Origin: Cytobacillus sp. IB215665
GTDB lineage: Bacteria > Bacillota > Bacilli > Bacillales > SM2101
Length of the DNA: 64,000 nucleotides
Assembly: GCF_033963835.1 (NCBI RefSeq)
Contig: NZ_JAXBME010000013.1
Coordinates: 1 to 64,000, forward strand
Direction: 5' to 3'
Positions 34,737 to 43,449 of the stretch are shown piece by piece. The notes beneath the pieces are model-generated. The model saw nothing but the letters and a program-made list of their open reading frames with translations. It was not told where the DNA came from and did no database searches. The translations under genes and the position numbers were made by a program. The stretch's first letter is position 1, and every line of letters begins with the position of its first letter.

Positions 34737-35303
34737 CTATTCCATTTTTAATAATTCCCTAATAGACAAACTTGCATATTTCAAATAATCTTCTGATGAT
34801 TTACTGCTGTTCTGCTTCCAATCGATTGAAGCTCCGTAAATCATCCAACTTAACATAGTGGCAATCATTCTTAGCTTTTCATCACTTTGATCCGGATACT
34901 TATTTAATAGTGATTGAAAGATAATCTGTTCAAGTTCCTTCTTTAATAGAGTCTCAATATTTACAGCCATATCATGATAACTTCTCTGGCATCGGTCAGA
35001 TAAGCTCATATGAAACTTTGTAATGGATAAGAATAAACTCTTCAGCATTTCCTCATTGAACTCTTTATTATTCGATAGTTCCTGAAGTACATTCTTCATT
35101 AATTCTTCTTTTATTACTTTTTCGAGCAAATCATATTTATCGAGAAAATGGTGATAAAAGGTTGCTCGATTAATCATGGCTCCTGACGTAATATCACTGA
35201 TCTTAATACTATTGAAAGCCTTTTTTTCCAAAAGTTCTATAAAAGAATCAATAATGAATTTCCTTGTTCGAACTGAACGTAGGTCTGTGTTTCCCTTAAC
35301 CAT
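34737..35303 (-). CDS. TetR/AcrR family transcriptional regulator
   Basis: A 188-residue regulator with an N-terminal TetR helix-turn-helix at about residues 10-60: TRKFIIDSFIELLEKKAFNS, IKISDITSGAMINRATFYHH, FLDKYDLLEKVI. The C-terminal half is an all-helical ligand domain of the TetR_C type. It is divergent from the pirin-DoxX pair with two inverted repeats between them, so it very likely represses that pair and itself. The ligand is unknown. Confidence 0.88.
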   Translation of the reverse strand: MVKGNTDLRSVRTRKFIIDSFIELLEKKAFNSIKISDITSGAMINRATFYHHFLDKYDLLEKVIKEELMKNVLQELSNNKEFNEEMLKSLFLSITKFHMSLSDRCQRSYHDMAVNIETLLKKELEQIIFQSLLNKYPDQSDEKLRMIATMLSWMIYGASIDWKQNSSKSSEDYLKYASLSIRELLKME

Positions 35304-35363
35304 AAAGATATACCTCCATCATTCCAAAATGGTTTTAGACATTTTACATTAACTGTGGCTTAC

Positions 35364-35387
35364 GCAACAAAGTGAGTTTTTTGTTGC
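35364..35387. promoter_or_regulatory. Candidate TetR operator, site 1
   Basis: GCAACAA / TTGTTGC inverted repeat with a 10-nt spacer in the divergent promoter region. Confidence 0.5.
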
Positions 35388-35433
35388 TAGGATATTAAAC
35401 TAACTACATCTATAATCTAATTATACAACAAGT

Positions 35434-35448
35434 GTTGCCTTATGCAAC
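35434..35448. promoter_or_regulatory. Candidate TetR operator, site 2
   Basis: GTTGC-CTTAT-GCAAC, a perfect inverted repeat just downstream of TATAATCTAATTATACAACA. It shares the GCAAC half-site with site 1. Confidence 0.5.
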
Positions 35449-35525
35449 GATTGTAAAATAAGTGCAGTATCTGAAACTGCCCGAAATTTAAATGACTAAT
35501 ACGCAGGTGATAAGGAGGAATTGAG

Positions 35526-36399
35526 ATGTCAAGTAAATCAACATTTAATAGAGAAGTAAGAGAATTTTGGTATCCAAAATATAATAAAAATGGATACCCT
35601 CATGTTCAACAAGGAGTTATTTTAAATCCTGAAAAGAATGAAGAATTTTCCCCCTTTATTCTTATGGCTGAAGACTGGTATAAGCGTGGAGTTTTCTCCG
35701 ATCATCCTCACAGAGGCTTTCAAACTGTAACATATGTTGTTGATGGAAGGCTTGAACATATCGATAATGCTGGCGGTTATAGCCTTTTGGATGCTGGTGA
35801 TGTTCAGTACATGAATGCAGGTTGGTCAGCTAGGCATGCGGAAGAGGCTTTTGGATGATGACCTTATTCATACTTTACAAGTATGGCTGAATCTGCCAAA
35901 AGGTCTGAAACAAACAGAAACAAGTTATCAAAATATTCGCGTTGAAGATGCCCCTGTTGTGAATGTCGATGGAGGAACTGTTCGCGTTTATTCTGGTGAT
36001 ATCGCTGGAGCAACTGGACCGATGATAAGTTTGGTGCCAATTACGATGTCAGAAATCACCCTTGGTGAGGGAACAGAATATACACATGTTTTGCCTGAGA
36101 ATCATAATTCATTCTTGTACATGTTGGCAGGAGAGATGGCGTTCGGAGAAAGTAAAACAAAGGTAGCTAAAACAGGAGCGGCTACCTTGTCCTTTAATGA
36201 AGAAGGTACCGTGTCTAACCCTAGTGAATTAAAAATAAAGGCGGTATCCCGATCCAAAGTGTTGATCTATTCAGGCATTCCTATTCGGGAAGAAATAGCT
36301 TTTGGTGGACCATTTGTGATGAATACACAAGAAGAAATCAGGGAGGCTTTTCGAGATCTTCAGCGAGGAGTATTTGGACCACCTGCAGTAAAAAAGTAG
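35526..36399 (+). pseudogene. Pirin family protein, frameshifted
   Basis: The first frame (35526-35858) carries the cupin metal motif HPHRGFQTVTYVVDG and GDVQYMNAGWSARHAEEAFG. The second (from about 35857) continues DDLIHTLQVWLNLPKGLKQT to the C-terminal cupin and GPPAVKK. A loss of about two bases near 35856 separates them. Joined, they form a normal pirin of about 290 residues, a cupin that in bacteria acts as a quercetinase or redox sensor. ATG after AAGGAGGAATTGAG. Either a true frameshift or a sequence error. Confidence 0.85.
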
Positions 36400-36438
36400 A
36401 AATAATATTCAAAGATATAATGAGAGGAGACAAAATTG

Positions 36439-36816
36439 ATGGATATTTTATATTTAATTGGAAGAACTTTATTTTCAGTTATTTTTATTTCGGCAGGATT
36501 TAATCATCTAAAAGATTTTTCGAATACAATAGAGATGGTGAAGATGACTAAAGCTCCTTTTCCGAAATTGTCTGCTGCTGCTATGAGTTTATTTGCCCTA
36601 GTAGGTGGCTTAAGTGTTGCTATTGGCTTCTATGCAGAAATTGGGGCGTTTCTTCTTTTCATTTTTCTAATACCGACAACCTTTATTGTCCACGGTTTTT
36701 GGAGATTGCCAGATGAACAAAAGGAAATTCAGAGTGTGCATTTTTTTAAGAACCTTGCTCTTATGGGTACAACATTAATGATTCTTTATTACGGTTCTGG
36801 TCCTTTTAGTTTGTAA
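36439..36816 (+). CDS. DoxX family membrane protein
   Basis: A 125-residue protein with four predicted transmembrane helices and the DoxX pattern: LIGRTLFSVIFISAGFNHL at the start, LFALVGGLSVAIGFYAEIGA in the middle and HGFWRLPDEQKEIQSVHFFK before the last helix. DoxX proteins accompany thiol/quinone stress responses and oxidoreductases. The ATG at 36439 (AGAGGAGACAAAATTG upstream) is preferred to the TTG at 36436. It follows pirin by 39 nt in the TetR-controlled unit. Confidence 0.85.
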   Translation: MDILYLIGRTLFSVIFISAGFNHLKDFSNTIEMVKMTKAPFPKLSAAAMSLFALVGGLSVAIGFYAEIGAFLLFIFLIPTTFIVHGFWRLPDEQKEIQSVHFFKNLALMGTTLMILYYGSGPFSL

Positions 36817-36929
36817 AAGTTTCTACTAAAAAAGGGGAGATTAAAAATCTTTCAAATCCAGTGCTCTTCTTTATTTTAAGGTCATGTTGTTGAACTAATA
36901 GACAGGGTATTTCTATTAAAGCAGTAAAA

Positions 36930-36977
36930 AGAGGTTGTCCTGAATATGTTGAGAATCAAATTTCAGGAGCAACCTCT
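36930..36977 (+). terminator. Long hairpin after doxX
   Basis: AGAGGTTGTCCTGAA / TTCAGGAGCAACCTCT, a long stem with one mismatch. It lies 110 nt after the DoxX stop and is likely the end of the pirin-DoxX transcript. The rest of 36817-37195 has no gene. Confidence 0.6.
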
Positions 36978-37195
36978 GTCATAATTTTAAGTGTTAAGAT
37001 CTAACTAATTACTTTATATTAACTGCAAAAAGTCGAAGGAATCTGATCCATTACGGTGTAGTTCAACTGAAATTACCTTGGGCGTTAGCTTTATTAAGAA
37101 AGTTGATTCAAAAAAATCATTAAAGTTTTGGCAGTAGTATGTTTATCATGATTATAGAATCTAAGAAAATAAGGAAGTGTTTGCTATACTAATTT

Positions 37196-38359
37196 CTAAA
37201 GTGACTCTGAAAGTATGCTAGCAATCTGTTCGCTATTCTTTTCTTTATAAACAAATTCATGATAATGTGGTTGATGGATATCTTTCCACCCCATATCAAT
37301 AGCCCTTTTGTAATAATGTCTCGCTTGTTCCATTTCACCGGTCAAATAAAACATACAGGCTGCATTCCAATATAATGCCATATCTCCATTACAGTCCCAG
37401 CCTTTATCAAGTGCTTGAGCATAACTCCAAGCAGCACGGGCATAATCTTTCTTAACACCATATTTACGATCACCACGCATATAATGGTTGCCGTTGACAA
37501 GAAGGTTGTTTAAAGGATGAGTCCATCCAAAGAGAACAGGGAAATCCGCGAACGGCATGAAACCAACAGACAGAGCTGTTCGCTGAGAAGCTATGTTGTT
37601 TGACCAGCACTGCCAACCAACTTTTCTGATACCTCTCTGTTTTGCGAGGGTGAGTATAGCTAATGATGTTTTTCGTGCCCATCCGTTACCTCGATAGTTT
37701 TTATTTGTTTCAATACCGATTTCACACTCATCATCAACTACCCAGTCTGTAAGGCACCAACTAATAATAGTCGGCCCCTGATGGGTATCTTGTATAGCAA
37801 CACAACCGAAGCCCTTATCCTCGTATGCTTCTATTGAAGGCCAATTCTCTAGAATTTCACTTTTTACTTCACTAAGCCCTATTACATCTTGACGTTGCAA
37901 TAAGTTGCCATTTATGGGAACAATACTATTACCATCGGGAACGTTGATACTGCTTAAATTGTGAGTAAAGGTCATTCGCCCACTTCTCATAGGCAATAAA
38001 TCTTTCATTACGATCTGGAGAATAGTATCCCATTTTCCTTCTGTAGGATAAAACAGTACATAGTCTAACTCTCCATTCGAGGCAAGCTCAGGTAGCAGCT
38101 CCTCTTTGACTAAATTATTGGTTTCTTCGAAAAATCGGTTGTTCTCTGTACTGCCACCTAGAAAAATACCTTGAGGGCTTGTCAATAGTGCTGATGCACA
38201 GTCATTAGACAGAAAAACCCTGCCAGGTACAGTACCTTTAATGACCGCTTTAATTGATAACTGATGCTTCAACGCTTCAAAAAGACCTGCTGCTTTATAA
38301 AAGTTTTGGCTGGTGAGTTCAATTCCTTCAACCATGTTTTTTGAGTACATCATATTCAT
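37196..38359 (-). CDS. GNAT acetyltransferase with C-terminal TPR-like region
   Basis: A 387-residue protein. Residues about 150-280 are a GNAT domain (ECEIGIETNKNYRGNGWARK as the acetyl-CoA loop, then GIRKVGWQCWSNNIASQRTA and LSVGFMPF). Residues about 290-370 look like tetratricopeptide helices (KKDYARAAWSYAQALDKGWD and MEQARHYYKRAIDMGWKD). The N-terminal 140 residues are a separate domain of the GNAT_acetyltran type. Substrate unknown; the helical tail probably binds a partner. Monocistronic. Confidence 0.82.
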   Translation of the reverse strand: MNMMYSKNMVEGIELTSQNFYKAAGLFEALKHQLSIKAVIKGTVPGRVFLSNDCASALLTSPQGIFLGGSTENNRFFEETNNLVKEELLPELASNGELDYVLFYPTEGKWDTILQIVMKDLLPMRSGRMTFTHNLSSINVPDGNSIVPINGNLLQRQDVIGLSEVKSEILENWPSIEAYEDKGFGCVAIQDTHQGPTIISWCLTDWVVDDECEIGIETNKNYRGNGWARKTSLAILTLAKQRGIRKVGWQCWSNNIASQRTALSVGFMPFADFPVLFGWTHPLNNLLVNGNHYMRGDRKYGVKKDYARAAWSYAQALDKGWDCNGDMALYWNAACMFYLTGEMEQARHYYKRAIDMGWKDIHQPHYHEFVYKEKNSEQIASILSESL

Positions 38360-38906
38360 TTGCCTCCCATGAGTTTATGAGAGGTTTTATTCAACTAAAA
38401 ATATAAACCTCTCATTCGCTTCCAGATTTGTTTGTTCTTAACCAAACATCATCACTCCCTTAAACGTATTTGAGGATTAAGTTCTAAGATGCTTTGAAAT
38501 TTATGCCCTCTTCCAATTATGGATTTATTATACAATTTGTTCAAGATGGAATTTATTTTACATGCCACAATTTCCTCCACTTTTTAGGTTTGATATGTCT
38601 TGAATGGCAAGGTATTTAAATCCAAACCCCATAGATATTTATAGTAAAATAAAATAGCAATCTTCAACAAACTGGTGCATTTCTGTAGTAAAACAGAAAT
38701 ATTTTTAAAAAATGAAACATTTCATATCAATTTTCGTATTACTTATCAATAAAGATAATCAGAAAAAAATTTTAGTTTGAGTAATTTTGATATATAAATA
38801 TTTAGAGTTAAGTCATTTTAATTTTTCTATAGTTTTAAAAACAACAGATATTCAATGGTAGAAATAGATAGAGAAGTTAATTGGAGTGATAAGGGAGCGG
38901 AGAAAG
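38360..38906. other. Intergenic region
   Basis: It contains module R21. Otherwise very AT-rich with no supported gene. Confidence 0.45.
38657..38705 (+). repeat. Dispersed hairpin repeat, module R21
   Basis: ATCTTCAACAAACTGGTGC, arms GCATTTCTG / CAGAAATA, then TTTTT. It is the first copy after the repeat-free stretch. Confidence 0.7.
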
Positions 38907-39665
38907 GTGAAAAAAATATCAATTGTAATGATTAGTTTTATTTTGTTAATTCTGTTATCAATTAGTGCCTGTTCCAACAAAAACACAGATTTAGTTCTTA
39001 TACAAGAAACAGAGCATGGTCTTTTTTACAGTCCAAGTTCAGGTGAAGATGAAAAAGAGGTGGTAAAGATACTGGCAGAATCGTTTGAATTGAATTATCC
39101 CCGTATTACCAATATGTTTAAATACGAAAATAACAATAAAGTTGTTATTCACGTTTATGCCGATAAAGAAGAATTTGTTGAAATGATTGGTCGTGAAACT
39201 GAAGGTACTTATGTATCAAAGGAAAATATTATTAAAGTGTATACACCTCCACATTTAATAGGAGGAATTCAAGAAGAATATTCGTTTCAATTAATCCATG
39301 AATTTGTTCATGCAGTTATTCAACAAATTAACCCGTCTGTTGCAGGTGTGAAATGGCTAGACGAAGGTATCGCAGAATATGCTTCTAAACAGCTTGATGA
39401 GGGTATTAAGTCTAGGTCTACCTTCAACGATTATCCAACTCTAGAACAATTGGAGTCAGGATCTGTATACTTTGATGAAGCAGGGTCTACAGCTTACTTA
39501 TATTCTGGTATTCTGATTCAATATATTGTCGATGAATATGGTATAGATGCATTAAACAATATTATTAGAACACCCAACAACATTGAAGTTATTATGAACG
39601 CTTCTACTGAGACTATATATGAAAGATGGGTAAAATATTTGGAAGGTAAAGAATGGTTAAGATAG
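38907..39665 (+). CDS. Zinc-metallopeptidase-like lipoprotein (peptidase MA type)
   Basis: A 252-residue lipoprotein. The signal peptide MKKISIVMISFILLILLSIS ends in the lipobox SISAC. The HEXXH zinc motif is in FQLIHEFVHAVIQQ, and WLDEGIAEYAS gives the third ligand Glu, so this is a gluzincin of the peptidase MA-like type. It should sit on the outer face of the membrane. I use the GTG at 38907 (GGGAGCGGAGAAAG upstream) because the longer form places extra charged residues before the signal. Substrate unknown; single gene. Confidence 0.82.
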   Translation: MKKISIVMISFILLILLSISACSNKNTDLVLIQETEHGLFYSPSSGEDEKEVVKILAESFELNYPRITNMFKYENNNKVVIHVYADKEEFVEMIGRETEGTYVSKENIIKVYTPPHLIGGIQEEYSFQLIHEFVHAVIQQINPSVAGVKWLDEGIAEYASKQLDEGIKSRSTFNDYPTLEQLESGSVYFDEAGSTAYLYSGILIQYIVDEYGIDALNNIIRTPNNIEVIMNASTETIYERWVKYLEGKEWLR

Positions 39666-39709
39666 AAAAGATGTACCAGCGCACTTTGGCCTGTCCCGAT
39701 TGTATATAG

Positions 39710-40063
39710 GATTTAATTTTATCAGCATTTGGAACAACTAACGATGAAGGTTCTGCTTCTTCAGACATAAAAGGAAGTCATGAATTAACAGTTATTGGTT
39801 CAAATTGGGAATTTGATCAAGAAACATACACCATCCCTGCGAATGTGGATGTAACGTTTAATTATGAAGATATTGCGAGTGTTCATGGGGTCAAATTAAG
39901 ACGAAATGATGATAAGGATAACATTATTGCAAAAGTAATGGATGGAGACAGTGCAACAATTAACTTAGAACCAGGTACGTATGAAATCAATTGTTTAACG
40001 TTTTGTGGTGATCCCGGTCATAAGGAAATGAGATCTCTACTAGTTGTAGAATACTTATTGTGA
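39710..40063 (+). pseudogene. Cupredoxin-like lipoprotein, N-terminally truncated
   Basis: From a stop at 39707 the frame reads DLILSAFGTTNDEG, where LSAF is a lipobox with Cys changed to Phe. Then come SHELTVIGSNWEFDQETYTI, FNYEDIASVHGVKLR and CLTFCGDPGHKEM, matching the copper-binding cytochrome c oxidase subunit II-like cupredoxin fold (the C-x3-C..H..M loop is kept). The signal peptide is lost and the lipidation site mutated. A GTG at 39845 could start a shorter product, but without a ribosome binding site. Confidence 0.7.
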
Positions 40064-40320
40064 TTTGTGAACTACACGTTTCTTAGCACCTTTACGGGTT
40101 ACTTGAAGTGGGTGCTACCTAGATACAAAAACTTAAAGGACTCTAATTGATTAAGCTATCTTTCGGTGGGGATTCGTAGAGGATTGGGAAGAAGCAATAA
40201 CTAGCATTATGTGTAACTATAAGGAGTTCATGGAAGTGTTAAATGGCGAAGGAGAACTTTGTTGTCAGCTAGAATAAGTGATTCTTAGTCTTTTTTTTAA
40301 TAAGTTGATTGTTACATAGT

Positions 40321-40340
40321 AAGGATAGTTTACTATCCTT
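40321..40340. terminator. Compact hairpin
   Basis: AAGGATAG / CTATCCTT with a TTTA loop; flanked upstream by TTTTTTTTAA, so it would terminate minus-strand transcription. Confidence 0.4.
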
Positions 40341-40531
40341 GAAAAAAAGAACATATCGTCGGTATATACAAAACCTCCAACTATTAAAAATTTTTTAAAC
40401 TGTGTAGGTATTTTCTTTATTTCGTAAAATTATGGGCAAAGGTATAAGGATTTTTATAATTTATAGATAATAATAGAAACACAATGATTTATGAGTATAT
40501 TAGTTTATCTTACTAAAGGTCAATCTGAAAA

Positions 40532-40600
40532 TTGTTATTCAACATAATGGCGCTAATCTGTAAAAAGGATTTGCGCTTTTCTTGATTTTAGGGCCATTTC
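40532..40600 (+). repeat. Dispersed GGCGC hairpin repeat, module R22
   Basis: GTTATTCAACATAATGGCGC, arms GCTAATC / GATTTGC, then CTTTTCTTGATTTTAGGGCC with the start of the mirrored right end. Confidence 0.8.
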
Positions 40601-40734
40601 TTATTACTAAGATTGGGGTTATAAGAAAATAATGGAACCTTTTCATGGAATATTCGTATTAAAGTGTACAAAGAAAAATAAAAGTGGTGTTTGTCTTGCA
40701 TAAGTGAGAGGGTTGCTGTCTATTTGCAAAGTAT

Positions 40735-40792
40735 CAGAGGAGAAATAATCAGTATTGGTTGTGATATCCACCGCACTCAACTCCTCTTTTAA
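40735..40792 (+). promoter_or_regulatory. Possible leader attenuator of the esterase-like gene
   Basis: AGAGGAG (40736) pairs with CTCCTCT (40784) followed by TTTAA, about 40 nt before the start codon. It is shaped like a leader terminator, but the loop is long and no leader peptide is clear. Confidence 0.3.
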
Positions 40793-40831
40793 ACTAAAAA
40801 TGTGAAATATGGAGGTTGGAGGTTACATGCA

Positions 40832-42217
40832 TTGAGTTTATTTAAGCGGTTTCGCATTCCTACTATATTATCTTTAACTCTAGCTGTGCTCATTTTATTT
40901 GCTTGTATAAATCAAGAAACTACAGATAGTGTAGAAGAAAATAATATTGAATTAAATACAAATGACAAAAAGGCTCATATGCAAAATGAAAAAAATAACG
41001 ATTACAAGTCTATCCAATTAAACAGTACAGATTATAACGATCTAGCATTCCTTAAAGATATCTTAGGTAATAAAAGGGTAGTCATGTTGGGGGAAAGCTC
41101 TCATGGAGTAGCAGAATATAGCTTAATAAAGAGTAGATTAATTAAATTTTTACATGAAGAGTTAAATTACAATGTGGTTGCCTTTGAAAGTGGCTTGGCA
41201 GATGTAAATGTAACAAATGAGCTGTTACTAGATAATAGTCCATACAGAGCATTGGAATATGCGCTCCATGGTGTCTGGAACACAAATAATAACGTCAACT
41301 TATTTAAATATCTTCAAGAACAAAAGTCTTCAGACAAGTTTATTGATATGGTTGGGTTCGATATTCAACTACAGGGATATATTAGTCAGAACTCAAATAT
41401 ACTTTATGAATATTTTGAAGGTATAAATAAAGATTTTGCAGAAAATATAAAAGAAGCAGAGATAGGTTATGATGAATTAATCAAAAACGGTAATAATTTT
41501 TGGAGAAAGGGATTTACCGAATTACCTACGGAGTGGGATGAAGAGAGAAAAAGATTGATTCTTCAGTATGAAAATTTATTAGCTATTCTTAGAAATAGTG
41601 ATTCTCAAATATCAAGGACTTTGAATGATCAACATGAGAAATTATTTATAAAGATTTTTGAGCAAAGAATCGATTGTCTAACAGAAATATATAATGAAGA
41701 GTATTTCATACAATTAAATTTAACCGAAAGAAAAGAACGAAGAGATGCAATAATGTCAGAGAATTTAATATGGCTCTTAGAAGAAATGTATCCAAATGAG
41801 AAGTTCGTTATATGGGCTCATAATGCCCATATAATGAAAAACAGGTCTAAAGTAAAAATAGCCGATGGTAGCGTCCCGTTTGTAAATTTTGTGGAGTTGC
41901 TACCAGACTCAATTAAAAATGAATCATTTATTATTGGGTTGTATATGTATAGTGGACAGCATACTTTTAATAATCGAGAAGTATTTGATGTATTTGAAAA
42001 TCATAAGGAAAACTCTATAGAAAATCGTCTAAGTCAATCCAAATTCTCTACAACTTTCTTAAATATTGCGATAAAAGACACTCCAACAATTGATTATTGG
42101 TGGAATTCCGATACGGTAGGAAAAGCATGGGGATATCTAGAAGAAACGTTCATCCCTAGCGAGCAATATGATGGTCTTATCTTAATAGATCAAGCGAATC
42201 GACCAATATATCAGTAA
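40832..42217 (+). CDS. Erythromycin esterase family lipoprotein
   Basis: A 461-residue protein of the EreA/EreB superfamily. The N-terminus is a lipoprotein signal with LFAC as lipobox. RVVMLGESSHGVAEY (about 83-97) carries the conserved Glu and His, FESGLADVN and WNTNNNVNLFKYL follow, and KFVIWAHNAHI holds the second conserved His. Relatives hydrolyse macrolide lactones or related esters, but many are of unknown substrate, and this exported, lipid-anchored form need not confer resistance. I use the TTG at 40832, with GGTTGGAGG upstream, over the GTG at 40802, which lies ahead of that site. Confidence 0.8.
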   Translation: MSLFKRFRIPTILSLTLAVLILFACINQETTDSVEENNIELNTNDKKAHMQNEKNNDYKSIQLNSTDYNDLAFLKDILGNKRVVMLGESSHGVAEYSLIKSRLIKFLHEELNYNVVAFESGLADVNVTNELLLDNSPYRALEYALHGVWNTNNNVNLFKYLQEQKSSDKFIDMVGFDIQLQGYISQNSNILYEYFEGINKDFAENIKEAEIGYDELIKNGNNFWRKGFTELPTEWDEERKRLILQYENLLAILRNSDSQISRTLNDQHEKLFIKIFEQRIDCLTEIYNEEYFIQLNLTERKERRDAIMSENLIWLLEEMYPNEKFVIWAHNAHIMKNRSKVKIADGSVPFVNFVELLPDSIKNESFIIGLYMYSGQHTFNNREVFDVFENHKENSIENRLSQSKFSTTFLNIAIKDTPTIDYWWNSDTVGKAWGYLEETFIPSEQYDGLILIDQANRPIYQ

Positions 42218-42454
42218 ATCGAGAGTGTGAGGAATCTTTGATATCAAAAAAGATAATAGTGGCAAAAAGAAATTTCAAAATGTGTTAACAGGTACAGAGT
42301 CAGATTATAATGTGAAATTTATTTTATCAACAATCCCTCAAAATGATAGATAAATCTTGTAACTAGAGTAGTGAAGCTGGCGGAACTCTTCCCTACCTGT
42401 TTAGTACCAAATGGTCATTAATTCTATTAGTTTTTACTAGTGTTCAACCTAAAA

Positions 42455-42500
42455 TTGTTATTCCACAATATGGCGTGATAATCTAATGTTAACTAGTTCG
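42455..42500 (+). repeat. Dispersed repeat, module R23
   Basis: TTGTTATTCCACAATATGGC, then GTGATAATCTAATG; the lead is perfect but the hairpin is decayed. Confidence 0.7.
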
Positions 42501-42586
42501 AATTTGAAGTACAAAACATGAAATAGCATTACATATAGCAATAAAATTAGAAGCAACTTATTAGAGAAGATAACTTAATATTTCGC

Positions 42587-42637
42587 AGATGAAAAAGAGC
42601 ATTGTTCACCATAATGCCTTTTGCATCTCTTTTTTAA
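42587..42637 (+). terminator. Terminator-like hairpin
   Basis: GATGAAAAAGAGCATT / AATGCCTTTTGCATC then TCTTTTTT. Confidence 0.6.
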
Positions 42638-42729
42638 TACGCAAACAGAAAATGTCCATTTTTATCAGAACAAATGTTATACTGTTAAAAAATATTGGAA
42701 TTAAATAACAACTTGGAAGGCTGATAAGA

Positions 42730-43214
42730 ATGGCATATGAAATTCGGAAAATGCAACTAGAAGATATAAAACAAGTTCAAGATGTGGCAAAAATAACTTG
42801 GAACGCTACTTATGAAGGAATAATTCCTTTAGAGGTACAAGAAAATTTCTTAAATTCAGCTTACAATGATGAAAGGATGAAGCAACGATTAGAACGTTCT
42901 ACTCTTTTTGTAGCTGAAATAGAAGGTAAAGTTGTGGGTTTTGCTAACTTTTCTCCAGTAAGAGAAGATGGAAAAGTTGAGTTAGGGGCTATTTATCTTT
43001 ATCCAGAACAACAAGCAAGGGTATAGGTTCAGTATTGTTACAGAAGGGGATTGAAAGTTTAGATGGTGTAAATGAGATTTATATAAATGTTGAAAAAGAT
43101 AATAAAATAGGAAAGACCTTTTATGAAGCTAAAGGTTTTGAGGTTGTCAAAGAATTTGATGATGATTTTGATGGTCACATCCTAAAGACAGTAAGAATGG
43201 TGTTAAAAGCTTAA
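42730..43214 (+). pseudogene. GNAT acetyltransferase, frameshifted
   Basis: The first frame MAYEIRKMQLEDIKQVQDVA to GAIYLYPEQQARV stops at 43026. One base restored at about 43017 changes QARV-stop into QGKGIGSVLLQ, which completes the acetyl-CoA loop and continues IYINVEKDNKIGKTFYEAKG and FEVVKEF to TAA at 43212-43214. Joined, it is a normal GNAT of about 161 residues. ATG after TTGGAAGGCTGATAAG. Either a real lesion or a sequencing error. Confidence 0.82.
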
Positions 43215-43355
43215 AGCTAACATATGAGTGCATTTTTAGCGCAAGTTGATAATATCATTCAAGGTAAATTTCTTGTAATTATTAACCGTTATTGATTGGG
43301 TTCATACATTGCATTAACATAGATTAATCAATAATACAGCTAATAAAAGATCAAT

Positions 43356-43405
43356 TGATCTTTAACAAAATGGCGCAAATCTGGATGTGAAAATCTATTA
43401 TTATT
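43356..43405 (+). repeat. Dispersed GGCGC repeat, module R24
   Basis: GATCTTTAACAAAATGGCGC then AAATCTGGATGTG and AAAATCTATT. The hairpin is weak. It lies 45 nt before the pyrF start. Confidence 0.6.
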
Positions 43406-43449
43406 GATAATGGAAAGATATATCACATCAAACTAAGGAGTCCAAACAT

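Larger units (their letters stand above)
40064..40831. other. Intergenic region with a coding remnant and several hairpins
   Basis: TAGCACC / GGGTGCTA hairpin at 40087-40120. A small open stretch GFVEDWEEAITSIMCNYKEF ends at 40277 and is an unrecognised gene tail. AAGGATAG / CTATCCTT hairpin at 40321-40340. Module R22 at 40532. Leader hairpin at 40735. Confidence 0.45.
42218..42729. other. Intergenic region
   Basis: It contains module R23 and a terminator-like hairpin at 42587. No gene is supported. Confidence 0.45.
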
